Of a stretch of 64,000 bases of DNA, positions 1 through 9,927 are shown one piece after another. The DNA is taken from assembly GCF_003568845.1 (NCBI RefSeq), contig NZ_CP030126.1, positions 1,639,001 to 1,703,000 of the forward strand, given 5' to 3'. Each line of letters starts with the position of its first letter. The stretch's first letter is position 1. A program made the position numbers and the translations under genes. The notes beneath the pieces are model-generated. The model searched no databases. It saw only the letters and a list, made by a program, of their open reading frames with translations, and was not told the DNA's origin. The DNA is from Indioceanicola profundi. GTDB taxonomy: Bacteria > Pseudomonadota > Alphaproteobacteria > Azospirillales > Azospirillaceae.

Positions 1-1131
1 CAGCACCGGAACGAGGTTGCCGATATAGACCATCACGTCGGCCGCGACGATCAGGTCCCAGGCCTCCGGCCCGGCCTGGAACGTCGCCACCAAGTCGCCC
101 GCCGACAACTCGTCATAAATCCGGCGGGCACGCGCCTTCTCGACCATCCGGGGTGCCAGGTCCACCCCGGCCAGATGGCCGGCGAAGGGCCGCAGCTCAA
201 CGCCGGCCAGACCGGTTCCGCACCCGGCATCCAGAATGCGCAGCCCCGCCCCCGGCGTAAGCCCCAGCCGCTCCAGCGCCTGCCGCAGGGCCTGCGGCGC
301 GCCGTATTTGAGCTTGCCAACCAGATCGGCATCGAACCGGTCGGCATACCGGTCGAACAGGGCGCGGACGAAGGCCGGCGTCAGCTCGCCGTCCGCTTGC
401 GCCTCCAGCGCCTGGAGCATCGGGCCGGCGCCATAGGGGTCAGCCTCCTCATCCATCTCCAGCGCCGCACGGAAGGCGGTGCGGGCCTTCTCCGTTTCCG
501 CAAGGCTCATCCAGGCACGTCCAAGCGCAACCAGCCCCCTGCCCCGGTCCGGCGAGTCCGGCTCCACCCGACGGAGCGCCGGCTCCAACAGCTCGGCCAG
601 CGCCATCGGCTCACCGGCTGCGATGAAGACGTCCGCCAGCTCGACCAGGGCGGACAGGCTCGAATCCAGGAAGCGCGCTTCCCAGGCGTGCTCCAGCGCC
701 GACGCGACGTCGCCCGTGCGCGCCAGCAGACGGGCCAGACGGCGGTGCGTGACGGCGTCGTCCGGCCGCCGCTCCAGCAGGGTGCGCGCGGCGGCCGCCG
801 CCTCGGCAGTTCGTCCTGTGGCCTCCAGGCTGGCGGCAAGCCCGCGATGCCAGGCCACCCGTCCGGGATCGCCTTCGAGCGCACGGGCAAACCGCTCCGC
901 CGCCTCGTTGAACCGGGCTTCGGCCGCCAGTATCTCCGCCATGGCGCCGTTGGCTTCCGGAAAGGCCGGGTCGAGCGCCAGCGCCCGCTCAAGATGGCGC
1001 GCGGCCGCCCCGGCATCGTCCTGGTCCAGGCTGTCATAGGCAGCCGCAAGAGCCGCTTCCGCCTGGGCAAGAGCCGTGTTGGCCGAGCCAGCGGGCAGGA
1101 AAGCTGAAATGTCTGTCACGGTGGGGAGCAT
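1..1131 (-). CDS. TPR-repeat SAM-dependent methyltransferase (3' end outside window)
   Basis: The frame opens at ATG 1131 and runs off the left edge after 377 codons, so the C-terminus is missing. The N-terminal half is alanine-rich helical repeat sequence of TPR type (for example HLERALALDPAFPEAN near residue 50). It is followed by a class I methyltransferase domain with motif I ILDAGCGTG at residues 299-307, then GVDLAPRMVEKARAR and an acidic strand reading DLIVAADVMVYIG. The architecture matches the TPR-methyltransferases annotated in many alphaproteobacteria. The substrate is unknown. The plus-strand frame opposite it is a GC-rich shadow. Confidence 0.85.
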   Translation of the reverse strand, partial: MLPTVTDISAFLPAGSANTALAQAEAALAAAYDSLDQDDAGAAARHLERALALDPAFPEANGAMAEILAAEARFNEAAERFARALEGDPGRVAWHRGLAASLEATGRTAEAAAAARTLLERRPDDAVTHRRLARLLARTGDVASALEHAWEARFLDSSLSALVELADVFIAAGEPMALAELLEPALRRVEPDSPDRGRGLVALGRAWMSLAETEKARTAFRAALEMDEEADPYGAGPMLQALEAQADGELTPAFVRALFDRYADRFDADLVGKLKYGAPQALRQALERLGLTPGAGLRILDAGCGTGLAGVELRPFAGHLAGVDLAPRMVEKARARRIYDELSAGDLVATFQAGPEAWDLIVAADVMVYIGNLVPVL

Positions 1132-1445
1132 CCATGCCGAATCAGCCCCTCCGACAGGGCCGGATGCGCCATATGAGGCAGTCCGGGCTGCTTCACAACT
1201 GCTGAAAATGGGGGTGATCGCATCCGGCCATGCCAAAGGCGCGGAGCATGGTTTCCGGCTGATTAACGCCCCTGCGCCGAGCCTTTCCGCCCTGTTCCAG
1301 AGGCATGGATGGCCGCGACAAAGGGGGGATCACCGGTGCTCCTACCTCTTTATCCAAGAACCGGGTTGACTCCCGGACCCCAAATCGGGAAAGGCTATGC
1401 AGCCGGCACATGGGTCCGGTGCTGATTCGAGGGAGATGAAGGAGC
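1132..1445. other. Intergenic region with an inverted repeat
   Basis: No gene is supported here. The stretch separates divergent genes, so it must hold both promoters. An 11-bp perfect inverted repeat (GGCCGGATGCG at 1158-1168 and its complement at 1219-1229) with a 50-nt spacer is the only clear structure. Confidence 0.4.
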
Positions 1446-2144
1446 ATGACGCAGAAGCGCCGCGCGCCCCTGTTCTCCCGTCTGCTCGGCTCCGCACTTG
1501 CCGCGGCGACGGCCGTGAGCCTGTTCGCCCTCCCGGCCCAGGCCACCGCTCCCCAGAAGAAGCCGCGGCCCACCACTGTGCAGTCCGCCGCCGATGGCTG
1601 CCTGGACGCGATCCTGGCAGCGGAGAAGGAGCTGTCCATTCCCGCCGGCCTGCTGCTGAGCGTCTCGCTGGTGGAAAGCGGGCAGAATGGTACGCCCGCT
1701 CCCTACGCTGTGAATGTTCAGGGCCGCTCCCTCTTCCCGAAGACGGAGCGTGAAGCGGCCTCGCATCTGCGGGACGATAAGGGCAAGCTGCGCCGCAACG
1801 TCTATGCCGGCTGCATGCAGCTCTCGGTCGCCCACCACAAGAACAGCTTCCGCCCGGTCGAGAAGATCGTGAACCCGGCGGAGAATGTTCGCTATGCCGC
1901 CCGTTATCTGGTGCGCCTGCGCCAGGAGACCGGAAGCTGGGCGGCCGCCGTCGCGCGCTACAATGGCGGCACCGGAGATCGGCGGCAGCATTACCAGTGC
2001 CAGGTGCACCGCCAGCTCGCCGCGCTCGGCGCTCCGTCGGCGGATCTGATCGACGGCCGGCGCTGCAAGGCGGACAAGGTGGTGGAGATCGCCCCGAAGA
2101 CCCGCCGCGCCTTCCAGGTCGCCGCCGGCCTGCCGGTGAGCTGA
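1446..2144 (+). CDS. Lytic transglycosylase, SLT domain, secreted
   Basis: This is a 232-residue protein. It starts with a basic n-region and hydrophobic core ending ALPAQA (residues 1-33), a Sec signal peptide. The SLT-type domain follows: PAGLLLSVSLVESG places the likely catalytic Glu at residue 77, YAGCMQLSVAHH matches the G-x-MQ motif and AVARYNGG the C-terminal YNGG motif. It should cleave peptidoglycan glycan strands in the periplasm with formation of 1,6-anhydro-MurNAc. ATG 1446 is preceded by GGGAGATGAAGGAGC, a good ribosome site. The gene stands alone between divergent and downstream genes, so it may serve general wall turnover rather than a secretion machine. Confidence 0.88.
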   Translation: MTQKRRAPLFSRLLGSALAAATAVSLFALPAQATAPQKKPRPTTVQSAADGCLDAILAAEKELSIPAGLLLSVSLVESGQNGTPAPYAVNVQGRSLFPKTEREAASHLRDDKGKLRRNVYAGCMQLSVAHHKNSFRPVEKIVNPAENVRYAARYLVRLRQETGSWAAAVARYNGGTGDRRQHYQCQVHRQLAALGAPSADLIDGRRCKADKVVEIAPKTRRAFQVAAGLPVS

Positions 2145-2297
2145 GCCCCGTTTCCGGGCGGACGCCGTCCGAATCGTCTGATCCCTTTGATTTCGAATGC
2201 AGCCATGCCCGCGGAACCGTGGCGGTTCAGGACGGAATGGGCCAACTTGGCCGGCGATTGGCCTTCCGCCGCTGCCCGTTGCCCCAGGTTTCCGTAG

Positions 2298-3257
2298 ATG
2301 ACCGCATCGGCTTCCGCCGCCGACCAGCCGGCCCCCATCGGTCGCGCCATCATCAGCATGGCCACGGCGATCTTCCTGTTCGCCAGCATGAACGCGATGA
2401 TCAAGTCGCTGGGCGACACCTATCCGGTGAACCAGATCATCTTTTTCCGCTCCGTCTTTGCGCTGGTGGTGATCTGGCCACTGATCGTCCGGGCCGGCGG
2501 GTTGAAGAGCCTGAAGACCACCAGACTCTGGGGCCATGCCTGGCGTGCAGGGGCCGGGGCGCTCGCTATGAGTTGCGGCTTCACGGCGCTTTCGCTGATG
2601 CCGCTGGCCAACGCCGCCGCCTTCAGCTTCACAGCCCCCTTCTTCGTTACGATCCTGGGCGTGCTGCTGCTGGGCGAAAAGGTCCGCTGGCGGCGGACTG
2701 TGGCGCTGATCGTCGGCTTTGCCGGCGTGTTGATCATGTTGCGACCGGACCGGACCTTCGCCGCCGGCGTTGCCGCGCTGGATGACGGCATGGCGCTCGG
2801 TGCGATCCTGGCGCTGACCGGCGCGTTCTTTGCCGCTTTGGCCATGATCAGCATCCGCCGCCTCTCCTCGACGGAGCCGAACACGACCATCGTCTTCTAT
2901 TTCATGATGACGGCGGCAGTCGGCGGGGCCGCGTTCCTGCCCTACAACTTCGTCCTCCCTGTTTCCTGGACCGATCTGGCGCTGCTGATCTGCATCGGGC
3001 TGGTGGGCGGTCTGGCGCAGGTGCTGCTGACCAACGCCTACCGGAAGGCCCCCGTGGCGGTCGTGGCGCCTTTCGACTACACCGCCATGGTCTGGGCCAC
3101 CATTTACGGCTTCGTGCTGTGGGGCGAGGTTCCGGACATCATGGTGATCGGGGGCGCCCTGATCGTGATCGGCAGCGGCGTCTATATCACCCTGCGCGAG
3201 ATCAAGCTGGGCGGCGGACGTCCTGCACCAGTAAAGCTGCGGGCGGACCTGCCCTGA
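2298..3257 (+). CDS. DMT/EamA-family transporter
   Basis: This is a 319-residue integral membrane protein of about ten hydrophobic helices in two internally similar EamA halves, roughly residues 15-150 and 165-300. The first half ends LLLGEKVRWRR and the second FVLWGEVPD, the conserved G-E position of drug/metabolite transporters. The substrate cannot be told from sequence. The rlmJ start lies 16 bp after its stop, so the two are probably co-transcribed. Confidence 0.88.
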   Translation: MTASASAADQPAPIGRAIISMATAIFLFASMNAMIKSLGDTYPVNQIIFFRSVFALVVIWPLIVRAGGLKSLKTTRLWGHAWRAGAGALAMSCGFTALSLMPLANAAAFSFTAPFFVTILGVLLLGEKVRWRRTVALIVGFAGVLIMLRPDRTFAAGVAALDDGMALGAILALTGAFFAALAMISIRRLSSTEPNTTIVFYFMMTAAVGGAAFLPYNFVLPVSWTDLALLICIGLVGGLAQVLLTNAYRKAPVAVVAPFDYTAMVWATIYGFVLWGEVPDIMVIGGALIVIGSGVYITLREIKLGGGRPAPVKLRADLP

Positions 3258-3273
3258 ATCTGGAATTGAACCG

Positions 3274-4119
3274 ATGAATTACCGCCACGCCTACCACGCC
3301 GGGAATGCGGCGGACGTGATGAAGCATGTGGTGCTGACCCTGATCCTGGAGCGGTTGAACGCCAAACCTGCCCCCTACTGCGTCCTCGATACCCATGCCG
3401 GCATCGGCCGCTACGACCTGGAAGGGACGGAGGCGCGCAAGACGGGAGAAGCCGACGCCGGCATCCGCCGTCTGCTGTCGGCGACCAACCTGCCGGCCGA
3501 CCTCAAGGTCTATCTGGAAGCCGTGCGGCGCTGTCCCGACAACACGCCGGGCGAGCCGCTCCGCTGGTATCCCGGCTCCCCTCGACTGGCGCGCTCCATG
3601 ATGCGGGCGGACGACCGGCTCATCCTGGCCGAGCTGCATGCCGAGGACGTCAGGACGCTGAAGGCGGAGTTCAGGGATGATCCCCAGGCGCAGGTCCACC
3701 ACATGGATGGCTGGCTGGCGCTGAAGGCCCACCTGCCGCCGAAGCAGAAGCGCGGGCTGGTGCTGGTGGACCCGCCCTTCGAAGCGACCGATGAGTATGA
3801 GCGGCTGGTACAGGGGCTCCGCCTCGCCCATGGCCGCTGGTCAACCGGCATCTATGCCCTGTGGTATCCGATCAAGGACCGCGCTGCCGTCTGGAACCTG
3901 CATCAGGCACTGGAGAACAGCGGCCTTCCCCGCATCCTGGCTGCCGAGTACAGCTGGGCGGATGAGGACCGGGTTGAGCGGATGGTGGGCTGCGGGATGA
4001 TCGTAGTGAATCCGCCCTGGCAGCTCGACGACCGTCTGCGGACGGTGCTGCCGGCCCTTCAGAGCGCGATGAGCACCGGCAAGGGCGGCTGGCGGGTGGA
4101 ATGGATCGCCCCTGAATAG
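3274..4119 (+). CDS. rlmJ: 23S rRNA (adenine(2030)-N(6))-methyltransferase RlmJ
   Basis: The 281-residue product begins MNYRHAYHAGNAADVMKH, the highly conserved RlmJ N-terminus. It carries DTHAGIGRYDL (SAM site) and the VLVDPPFE motif typical of N6-adenine methyltransferases near residue 170. The length equals that of the E. coli enzyme (about 280). The family methylates A2030 of 23S rRNA. It lies directly downstream of the EamA transporter with a 16-bp gap and ends 58 bp before the convergent phasin gene. Confidence 0.95.
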   Translation: MNYRHAYHAGNAADVMKHVVLTLILERLNAKPAPYCVLDTHAGIGRYDLEGTEARKTGEADAGIRRLLSATNLPADLKVYLEAVRRCPDNTPGEPLRWYPGSPRLARSMMRADDRLILAELHAEDVRTLKAEFRDDPQAQVHHMDGWLALKAHLPPKQKRGLVLVDPPFEATDEYERLVQGLRLAHGRWSTGIYALWYPIKDRAAVWNLHQALENSGLPRILAAEYSWADEDRVERMVGCGMIVVNPPWQLDDRLRTVLPALQSAMSTGKGGWRVEWIAPE

Positions 4120-4177
4120 GGGGACGCCGCAAGGGCGGGACTTTGCTTCGTCCCGCCCCGGTGGCGCTTCACAGCCT

Positions 4178-4678
4178 TCAGGCGGCGGGGCGCTGCATCT
4201 CCGCCGAGTCCTGCACGGCGTCGGAAGCAACGGCGCTGCCGCGTTCGGTGATCCGGCGCATGGCGCTTCCGGCCGCCTTGGTCATCAGGTCCGATACGCG
4301 CATGGAATTCTGGAGCAGCTGGTCCATCTCCTCCCGCGCCGTGTCAATCTGCGACAGCATGATGTCCTGCGGGGAACGGATCTGCAGGGGAGTCTGCAGC
4401 TTTTCGGTCCAGCGCTGCATGGCGGACTGGCTGTAGCCCATCCATTCCTGCCAGGCGGTCCGCATGCCCTCGGCCATGATCGCCTGGGCCTGCAGGAAGG
4501 CCTCCATGTTGCCGGCGGTGGACGCGCTCAGCGAACGCGCGGAGTCGCTGCCCACCTTGGCCGCGGCTTCGGCTGCACCGGCTCCATCCGCCGTCCGGGC
4601 GATGCGGGCCAGCTCGGTGGCGGCCTGCTGAGTTGCAGTGCGGGAGTCGTTCTTCGTCGAAGTCGTCTCGGTCGCCAT
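4178..4678 (-). CDS. Phasin-family protein
   Basis: The 166-residue protein is almost entirely alpha-helical and rich in Ala, Met and Gln, with a central stretch ASTAGNMEAFLQAQAIMAEGM followed by WQEWMGYSQSAMQRWTEKLQ. This is the phasin_2 pattern. Phasins coat polyhydroxyalkanoate granules. ATG 4678 (MATETTST) is chosen over the ATG 15 bp upstream because AGGAGAGG lies directly before it. No PHA synthase gene is in the window, so the granule role rests on family membership alone. Confidence 0.85.
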   Translation of the reverse strand: MATETTSTKNDSRTATQQAATELARIARTADGAGAAEAAAKVGSDSARSLSASTAGNMEAFLQAQAIMAEGMRTAWQEWMGYSQSAMQRWTEKLQTPLQIRSPQDIMLSQIDTAREEMDQLLQNSMRVSDLMTKAAGSAMRRITERGSAVASDAVQDSAEMQRPAA

Positions 4679-4867
4679 GTCGCCTCTCCTCATAATTACA
4701 GCTGATCACGCCGCATTTTAAGTAATGACGTGTCGCTGATTGGGCCATCGCGGCGCGCTTTTGTTAGCATGTGCAGCGATGGCCTGGGAGGGATAAAGAC
4801 AAGACGGTTCCGCCGCCGACGCAGTTACTTAGAAGTACCGCATTAGGCTAGCAGCTATCCGAGTTCT

Positions 4868-5362
4868 TCACCTGTGTCCGACGCGGTCGCCCATGTAGGA
4901 CGGCGGATCGCTCGCCGGGAACGAGAGTTCGGAGGCTTGCTCCACATCATCCTCTTCCGGCACGTTTCCGCGCCCCTGCTGCGCCGACGGGTGCGGGCCG
5001 GAAAGGACTTCCGCCACATCCTCGCGGTTGCGCATGGAACCACCGCCCATTCGCCCGCCCAGCTCGGCGGTCGTGAAGTCGTCGCGCTCGAAATCCTCAT
5101 ACCGGCCGGGATCGAAGCGGCCGAACTCATCGTCGGCGTGGCCGCGCCCCATGGCCTGATAGGCCGGGCAATGACCGGTCACGGCGCGGGTCAGCAGGAC
5201 GCCGCCGGCCAGCGCCATGAGGGTTCCCGCTGCCCGTCCGCGGTCCAGCCCCAGCAGCAGCAGCGCACCGCCGATCCCCCCCGTGACGATTCTCTCCGTC
5301 GGCCCGACATTCACGGGACCGAAGGGCAGGGTCTGGCTGATCATTGATCGGGAGTCGCTCAC
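4868..5362 (-). CDS. DUF2892-type membrane protein with acidic tail
   Basis: From GTG 5362 (preceded by GGAGCAG at a good distance) the product is 164 residues. Two short hydrophobic helices (about residues 26-40 and 46-62) end in TGHCPAYQAMG, the DUF2892/YgaP-like signature. A polar, acidic, Arg/Asp-rich tail follows. A longer frame reaches back to 5419, but the candidate stress promoter at 5402-5427 would lie inside it, which argues for the shorter start. Function is unknown. It is divergent from cheZ. Confidence 0.75.
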   Translation of the reverse strand: MSDSRSMISQTLPFGPVNVGPTERIVTGGIGGALLLLGLDRGRAAGTLMALAGGVLLTRAVTGHCPAYQAMGRGHADDEFGRFDPGRYEDFERDDFTTAELGGRMGGGSMRNREDVAEVLSGPHPSAQQGRGNVPEEDDVEQASELSFPASDPPSYMGDRVGHR

Positions 5363-5401
5363 TTGGGTCTGCTCCGCTGACTGTTCATGTCCTGCCGGGA
5401 A

Positions 5402-5427
5402 AACAGGCCGGGCGCGCACACGGTTCC
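5402..5427 (-). promoter_or_regulatory. Candidate EcfG-type promoter of the DUF2892 gene
   Basis: On the minus strand GGAAC (5427-5423) is followed after 17 nt by TGTT (5405-5402). The alphaproteobacterial general-stress sigma EcfG recognises GGAAC-N16/17-CGTT, so one position differs. It lies 40 bp before the GTG start. Confidence 0.45.
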
Positions 5428-5550
5428 CGGCTCGCGATCCGCCCCGGCAACAGGACGGGGGCGCTTACAATTTTTATGAAACTCGATCATGCTATCCGAA
5501 AGAGTGGGCGGGCCGTCCTGGGCTGCCCGCATCGGCAAGGGGAGCAGAGG

Positions 5551-6282
5551 ATGCGTGGTCAACAGCGGCCGTTCATGGCGGAATTGCAGCGCGCGAACCG
5601 GGTCCAGGCCATACGGCCCGACGCGACCGCCGCCGCTACGGCCCTGCCCTCCACTCCCGTCCTGCCGGCGCCGGGTGCGGCGCCGGCCGACCAGGCCGCG
5701 GTCCTTCTCGCCATCGACGCGCTGGGCTCCAAGCTTGACCGGTTTCTCAGCCACGACAGAACCCAGATCGACCAGATTCAGGTGGAGATCGCCGACATCG
5801 CCGGCCGGATCAAGGCGACCAAGCTGGAAATGGCGCAGCTCCGCCATCCCCTGGCGCAGGACGATAAGTTCCTGGAAGCGAGCGAACAGCTCAACGCCGT
5901 GGTCCGCTCCACCGAGCAGGCCACGAACGTCATCATCAGCGCCGCCGAGGAAATCGAGGAGATCGTCAGCGAGGTACGGGCTCAGCTTCCCGAGGGCTAC
6001 CAGAATTCCCGCCTGAAGGACCTCAATGAAGTTACGCTGCGCATCTTCGAAGCCTGCAATTTCCAGGACCTGACCGGACAGCGCATCACCAAGGTGGTCC
6101 AGGCGCTCTCCTTCATCGAGGAGCGAGTGGAAGCCATGATGGGCGTCTGGAACAGGAAGGAGTTCGAGACCCTGCCCCTGCCCCCGACGACCGACCGTGT
6201 GGATGAGGGTCTTCAGCTCCACGGACCGGCAATGGCTGCCGACACAATCTCCCAGTCGGATATCGACGCCCTGTTCGACTAA
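5551..6282 (+). CDS. cheZ: CheZ-like protein phosphatase
   Basis: This is a 243-residue protein from ATG 5551, preceded by GGAGCAGAGG. Residues about 60-220 form a long helical hairpin (LRHPLAQDDKFLEASEQLN, then NEVTLRIFEACNFQDLTGQRITKVVQALSFIEERV). FQDLTGQ is the conserved CheZ catalytic segment. The C-terminus SQSDIDALFD is the CheY-binding tail. It should dephosphorylate a CheY-type regulator. No other chemotaxis gene is nearby, so this is an orphan copy, next to two LuxR-type receiver proteins. Confidence 0.88.
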   Translation: MRGQQRPFMAELQRANRVQAIRPDATAAATALPSTPVLPAPGAAPADQAAVLLAIDALGSKLDRFLSHDRTQIDQIQVEIADIAGRIKATKLEMAQLRHPLAQDDKFLEASEQLNAVVRSTEQATNVIISAAEEIEEIVSEVRAQLPEGYQNSRLKDLNEVTLRIFEACNFQDLTGQRITKVVQALSFIEERVEAMMGVWNRKEFETLPLPPTTDRVDEGLQLHGPAMAADTISQSDIDALFD

Positions 6283-6283
6283 A

Positions 6284-6386
6284 GCGGATTCCGATCAGGC
6301 TAACTTGCCTGATCGGATGAGGATTCGCCCCGACGCAAGAACGTCAGGCCGGTTTCCGGTTTCAGTTGATCGGAAGCCGGTCCGGG
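6284..6386. repeat. Two-hairpin dispersed element, copy 1
   Basis: The element lies immediately after the cheZ stop codon. Hairpin 1 is an 11-bp perfect stem (6290-6300 with 6307-6317, loop TAACT). Hairpin 2 pairs CCGGTTTCCG (6349-6358) with CGGAAGCCGG (6371-6380). The whole element aligns without gaps to 42124-42226, so it is a repeat rather than a simple terminator. Neither hairpin is followed by a T run. Confidence 0.7.
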
Positions 6387-6392
6387 AACTGT

Positions 6393-7148
6393 TCAGAGGT
6401 CAGGACGCAGACCGCTACGGGCGGCCATGACGGCGACCTGGGTCCGGTTCGCGGCACCCAGCTTCTGCATCATCGCCCGGACATGCACCTTCACGGTGCC
6501 CTCCAGCACGCCGATCTTCCGTGCGATCTCCTTGTTCGAACAGCCGGACAGGATCAGCGAGAATATCTCCCGCTGGCGCGCGGTCAGCCGATCCAGCGGG
6601 GCCACGGGGCAGGCTTCCTCCCGCGAAATCATCCGCCCCTTGCTGATCAGCCAGCTTGGCAGGGGCACATGATCTCCGCCGGACAGGATCAGCCCCACTG
6701 TGTGCTCCAGAACGGCGCCGGGATCGGTCTTCAGCAGAAAGGCCCTGGCGCCGGCAGAAAGGCAGGCGAGCGCAGCCGCCGGGTCCGCCGTGGAGCTTGT
6801 CACGATCACAGGCGCGGAAAATGCATCGTTGAGGCGGCGCACCGCCACATGCGCAGTGGCAGGGTACAGGTCGATGTCCAGGACGATCAGATCGACCTTC
6901 CCCGCACCATCGGCGAGGATAAGAGCTTCGTCCACCGTGGCTGCCTGATATGCCGAACCGCCTGGATGGCGCGACTGCAGGGACAATGCGAGGCCATGCC
7001 GAACCATGGCCTGCGGATCGACAATCAGGAAGCGTCGGCGGTTTGCCGCCCTGTCCTCCCCCGACCTGCCGACGACGCGCCCGCGGTCGATGACGGCCGG
7101 TCCCCACCCGGTGTCGAGCCGCAGCCCGGTCATTTGCATTGCCGTCAT
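6393..7148 (-). CDS. Response regulator, receiver + LuxR-type HTH
   Basis: From ATG 7148 (upstream GGAG) the product has 251 residues. The receiver domain contains RRFLIVDPQ, the phospho-acceptor strand DLIVLDIDL and the conserved Lys in FLLKTD. The usual double acidic pocket is reduced to a single Asp (VDPQ). The C-terminal LuxR/FixJ HTH is clear: LTARQREIFSLILSGCSNKEIA, then GTVKVHVRAMMQKLG. It acts as a DNA-binding regulator. No partner histidine kinase is visible. It is divergent from the similar gene at 7415. Confidence 0.85.
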   Translation of the reverse strand: MTAMQMTGLRLDTGWGPAVIDRGRVVGRSGEDRAANRRRFLIVDPQAMVRHGLALSLQSRHPGGSAYQAATVDEALILADGAGKVDLIVLDIDLYPATAHVAVRRLNDAFSAPVIVTSSTADPAAALACLSAGARAFLLKTDPGAVLEHTVGLILSGGDHVPLPSWLISKGRMISREEACPVAPLDRLTARQREIFSLILSGCSNKEIARKIGVLEGTVKVHVRAMMQKLGAANRTQVAVMAARSGLRPDL

Positions 7149-7414
7149 CCCGATATCTCCGAACAGGGGGAACCCCGGATGCGGGGTCGCGCAGAGGTTA
7201 CTTATTTCGCGCAGGCCCCAACGGATATATTCTGCGCACCAATGGAAATGATGGCAAGGCAATCCTGGCCGTGTGTTGAAATTTCGGGTAGGTTATCACT
7301 TGAACTCGCTCCTTTGATACTGGCATCCACAATTGTCAGAGCGGGGTTCCCGAAGCCGAGACACGCTCATTGTTTTCCGAATAATCGCGTAAAATTCTTT
7401 ATATTTGGACATCC

Positions 7415-8071
7415 ATGACCGCCCGATCCGTCATCATCATCGACCATGATCAACTCTTCACAGCAGCGCTGTCGGCCCTGCTGGAGCGGGACGGGTTCGT
7501 TGTCCAGGGTTCCTTTTCCGAAGAGGCTGCGGCCAGCGCCGCCATGGCGGCCGGATTGGAACCGCAGCTCCTGATTGTCGATCCGGCGGGAATGTCAGGA
7601 CGCGGCATGCAGATGGCGCCACGGACCGACATGCTGCGTCAGCTCCGCGCCATGGCACCGGAGAGTGCGCTGGTGGTGCTGTCGGAGGATGTGTCGGAAG
7701 AGGCTGTACGGGACAGCCTGGCCATGGAAGCCGACGGCCACCTCGGCAAGGGCATGGAACCCGCAGCGCTACGGCACGCGCTGAGCCTGATCTCTCTCGG
7801 CCAGTGCGTCTACCCGCCAAGCGCATTCGCCCTGCTTGGGGGCGGGCCCTCCGCCGTTCATGGAAGTCTCCAGGACATCTCGCCGCGGGAAAGGCAGATC
7901 CTGGCCTGCCTGCTCGCCGGCCTGTCCAACAAGGCCATTGCCATCCGGCTACAGGTCACGGAGTCGACCGTGAAAATGCATTTCAAGAATGTGCTTCGTA
8001 AAATTCGCGCCGCCAACCGGACGCAGGCGGCCGTCTGGGCCCTTGAACACGGCATCCGCCCGATGGGCTGA
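7415..8071 (+). CDS. Response regulator-like protein, degenerate receiver + LuxR-type HTH
   Basis: The 218-residue protein starts with SVIIIDHDQLF (acidic pocket), LLIVDPAG at the phospho-acceptor strand and GHLGKGMEP at the Lys position. The C-terminal HTH reads ISPRERQILACLLAGLSNKAIA, then STVKMHFKNVLRKI. Its last part (RAANRTQ) resembles the divergent neighbour (GAANRTQ), so the pair probably arose by duplication. The 266-bp region between them is AT-rich and should carry both promoters. The target genes are unknown. Confidence 0.82.
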   Translation: MTARSVIIIDHDQLFTAALSALLERDGFVVQGSFSEEAAASAAMAAGLEPQLLIVDPAGMSGRGMQMAPRTDMLRQLRAMAPESALVVLSEDVSEEAVRDSLAMEADGHLGKGMEPAALRHALSLISLGQCVYPPSAFALLGGGPSAVHGSLQDISPRERQILACLLAGLSNKAIAIRLQVTESTVKMHFKNVLRKIRAANRTQAAVWALEHGIRPMG

Positions 8072-8112
8072 GTTCGCTGTCCGTGCGCCCCTGTCCTTGG
8101 GGGCAAAGAAAA

Positions 8113-8140
8113 AAAGGGGCGCCGGTGACGGCGCCCCTTT
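8113..8140. terminator. Bidirectional intrinsic terminator
   Basis: A perfect 11-bp stem (AAAGGGGCGCC at 8113-8123, complement at 8130-8140) has a 6-nt loop. Read on the minus strand it is followed by a run of T residues, serving the OmpA-like gene. It also lies 42 bp after the stop of the plus-strand LuxR gene. Confidence 0.85.
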
Positions 8141-8158
8141 CCTGAGTCGATCTTCGCC

Positions 8159-9235
<1,077 letters not shown>

Positions 9236-9471
9236 CGTTTTAACCTTTCTCCTTATGGGCCCGAAGGCCGCTCCCGGTGATAACCGACCGTTTTCTGGTG
9301 CCGGCCCCTCCGGGGTTGGTCCCGGAGGTACACCGGCCGACGGTGTCGGCTCAGTTATAAGAAACGCTTGCCAAGGCAAGCTGGCAACTTTGTGGCACCA
9401 CGAAAGGATTTTAATCGGGACACAAGGCGCTGCCAGGGAAACGACAACATCACATAGGTGGGTTGCAGCCG

Positions 9472-9657
9472 TCAGGCCGCAAGTCGAAGAGCCTGCCGGG
9501 CTGCACGCACGGCATCGGTCGCATCCGGGAACAGACGCCCGTGAAGGCCGCCGAGCGAAGGATGGGCCGCGTGGAATACCATCCCGCCGTGCTCATCAAC
9601 GACGAGACCGACCGCCTCGTCCTCGATTTCGATGACGTAGCTGTCCTTACGCTGCAT
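9472..9657 (-). CDS. Small conserved-looking protein, 61 residues
   Basis: ATG 9657 is preceded by AAGGA at a proper distance. The product reads MQRKDSYVIEIEDEAVGLVV and continues with HAAHPSLGGLHGRLFPDATDAVRAARQAL, a compact alpha/beta pattern with balanced composition that looks like a real protein. Upstream at 9823-9847 is a candidate EcfG-type promoter. The family is not recognised. The longer upstream extension has an Arg-rich, non-coding look. Confidence 0.6.
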   Translation of the reverse strand: MQRKDSYVIEIEDEAVGLVVDEHGGMVFHAAHPSLGGLHGRLFPDATDAVRAARQALRLAA

Positions 9658-9822
9658 TCTATACATCCTTGGCAACAACGGAACGCGGCTGGGCCGCCGC
9701 AATGATCTCTGCACCGCAGGACTTTGCGTCCGCAGCCAGTGCCCATCTACATCCCGAGGCCGGCGGGAATCCATGCGCCTTAGGTCCACTTCCCCTCCGC
9801 ACTTAGCAATACGGATGTGCCG

Positions 9823-9847
9823 AACAGGGGAAGCGGGCTTGCGTTCC
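9823..9847 (-). promoter_or_regulatory. Candidate EcfG-type promoter
   Basis: On the minus strand GGAAC (9847-9843), 16 nt, then TGTT (9826-9823). It would drive the 61-residue protein at 9472-9657 with a leader of about 155 nt. There is one mismatch to the GGAAC-N16/17-CGTT consensus. Confidence 0.35.
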
Positions 9848-9927
9848 CCCTGCCATCCGGGGGATACGCGGACCGACCATCCTCGATGGCCCCCGTCTCC
9901 AGGTCACCGAACCCAGGATAGACCGTT

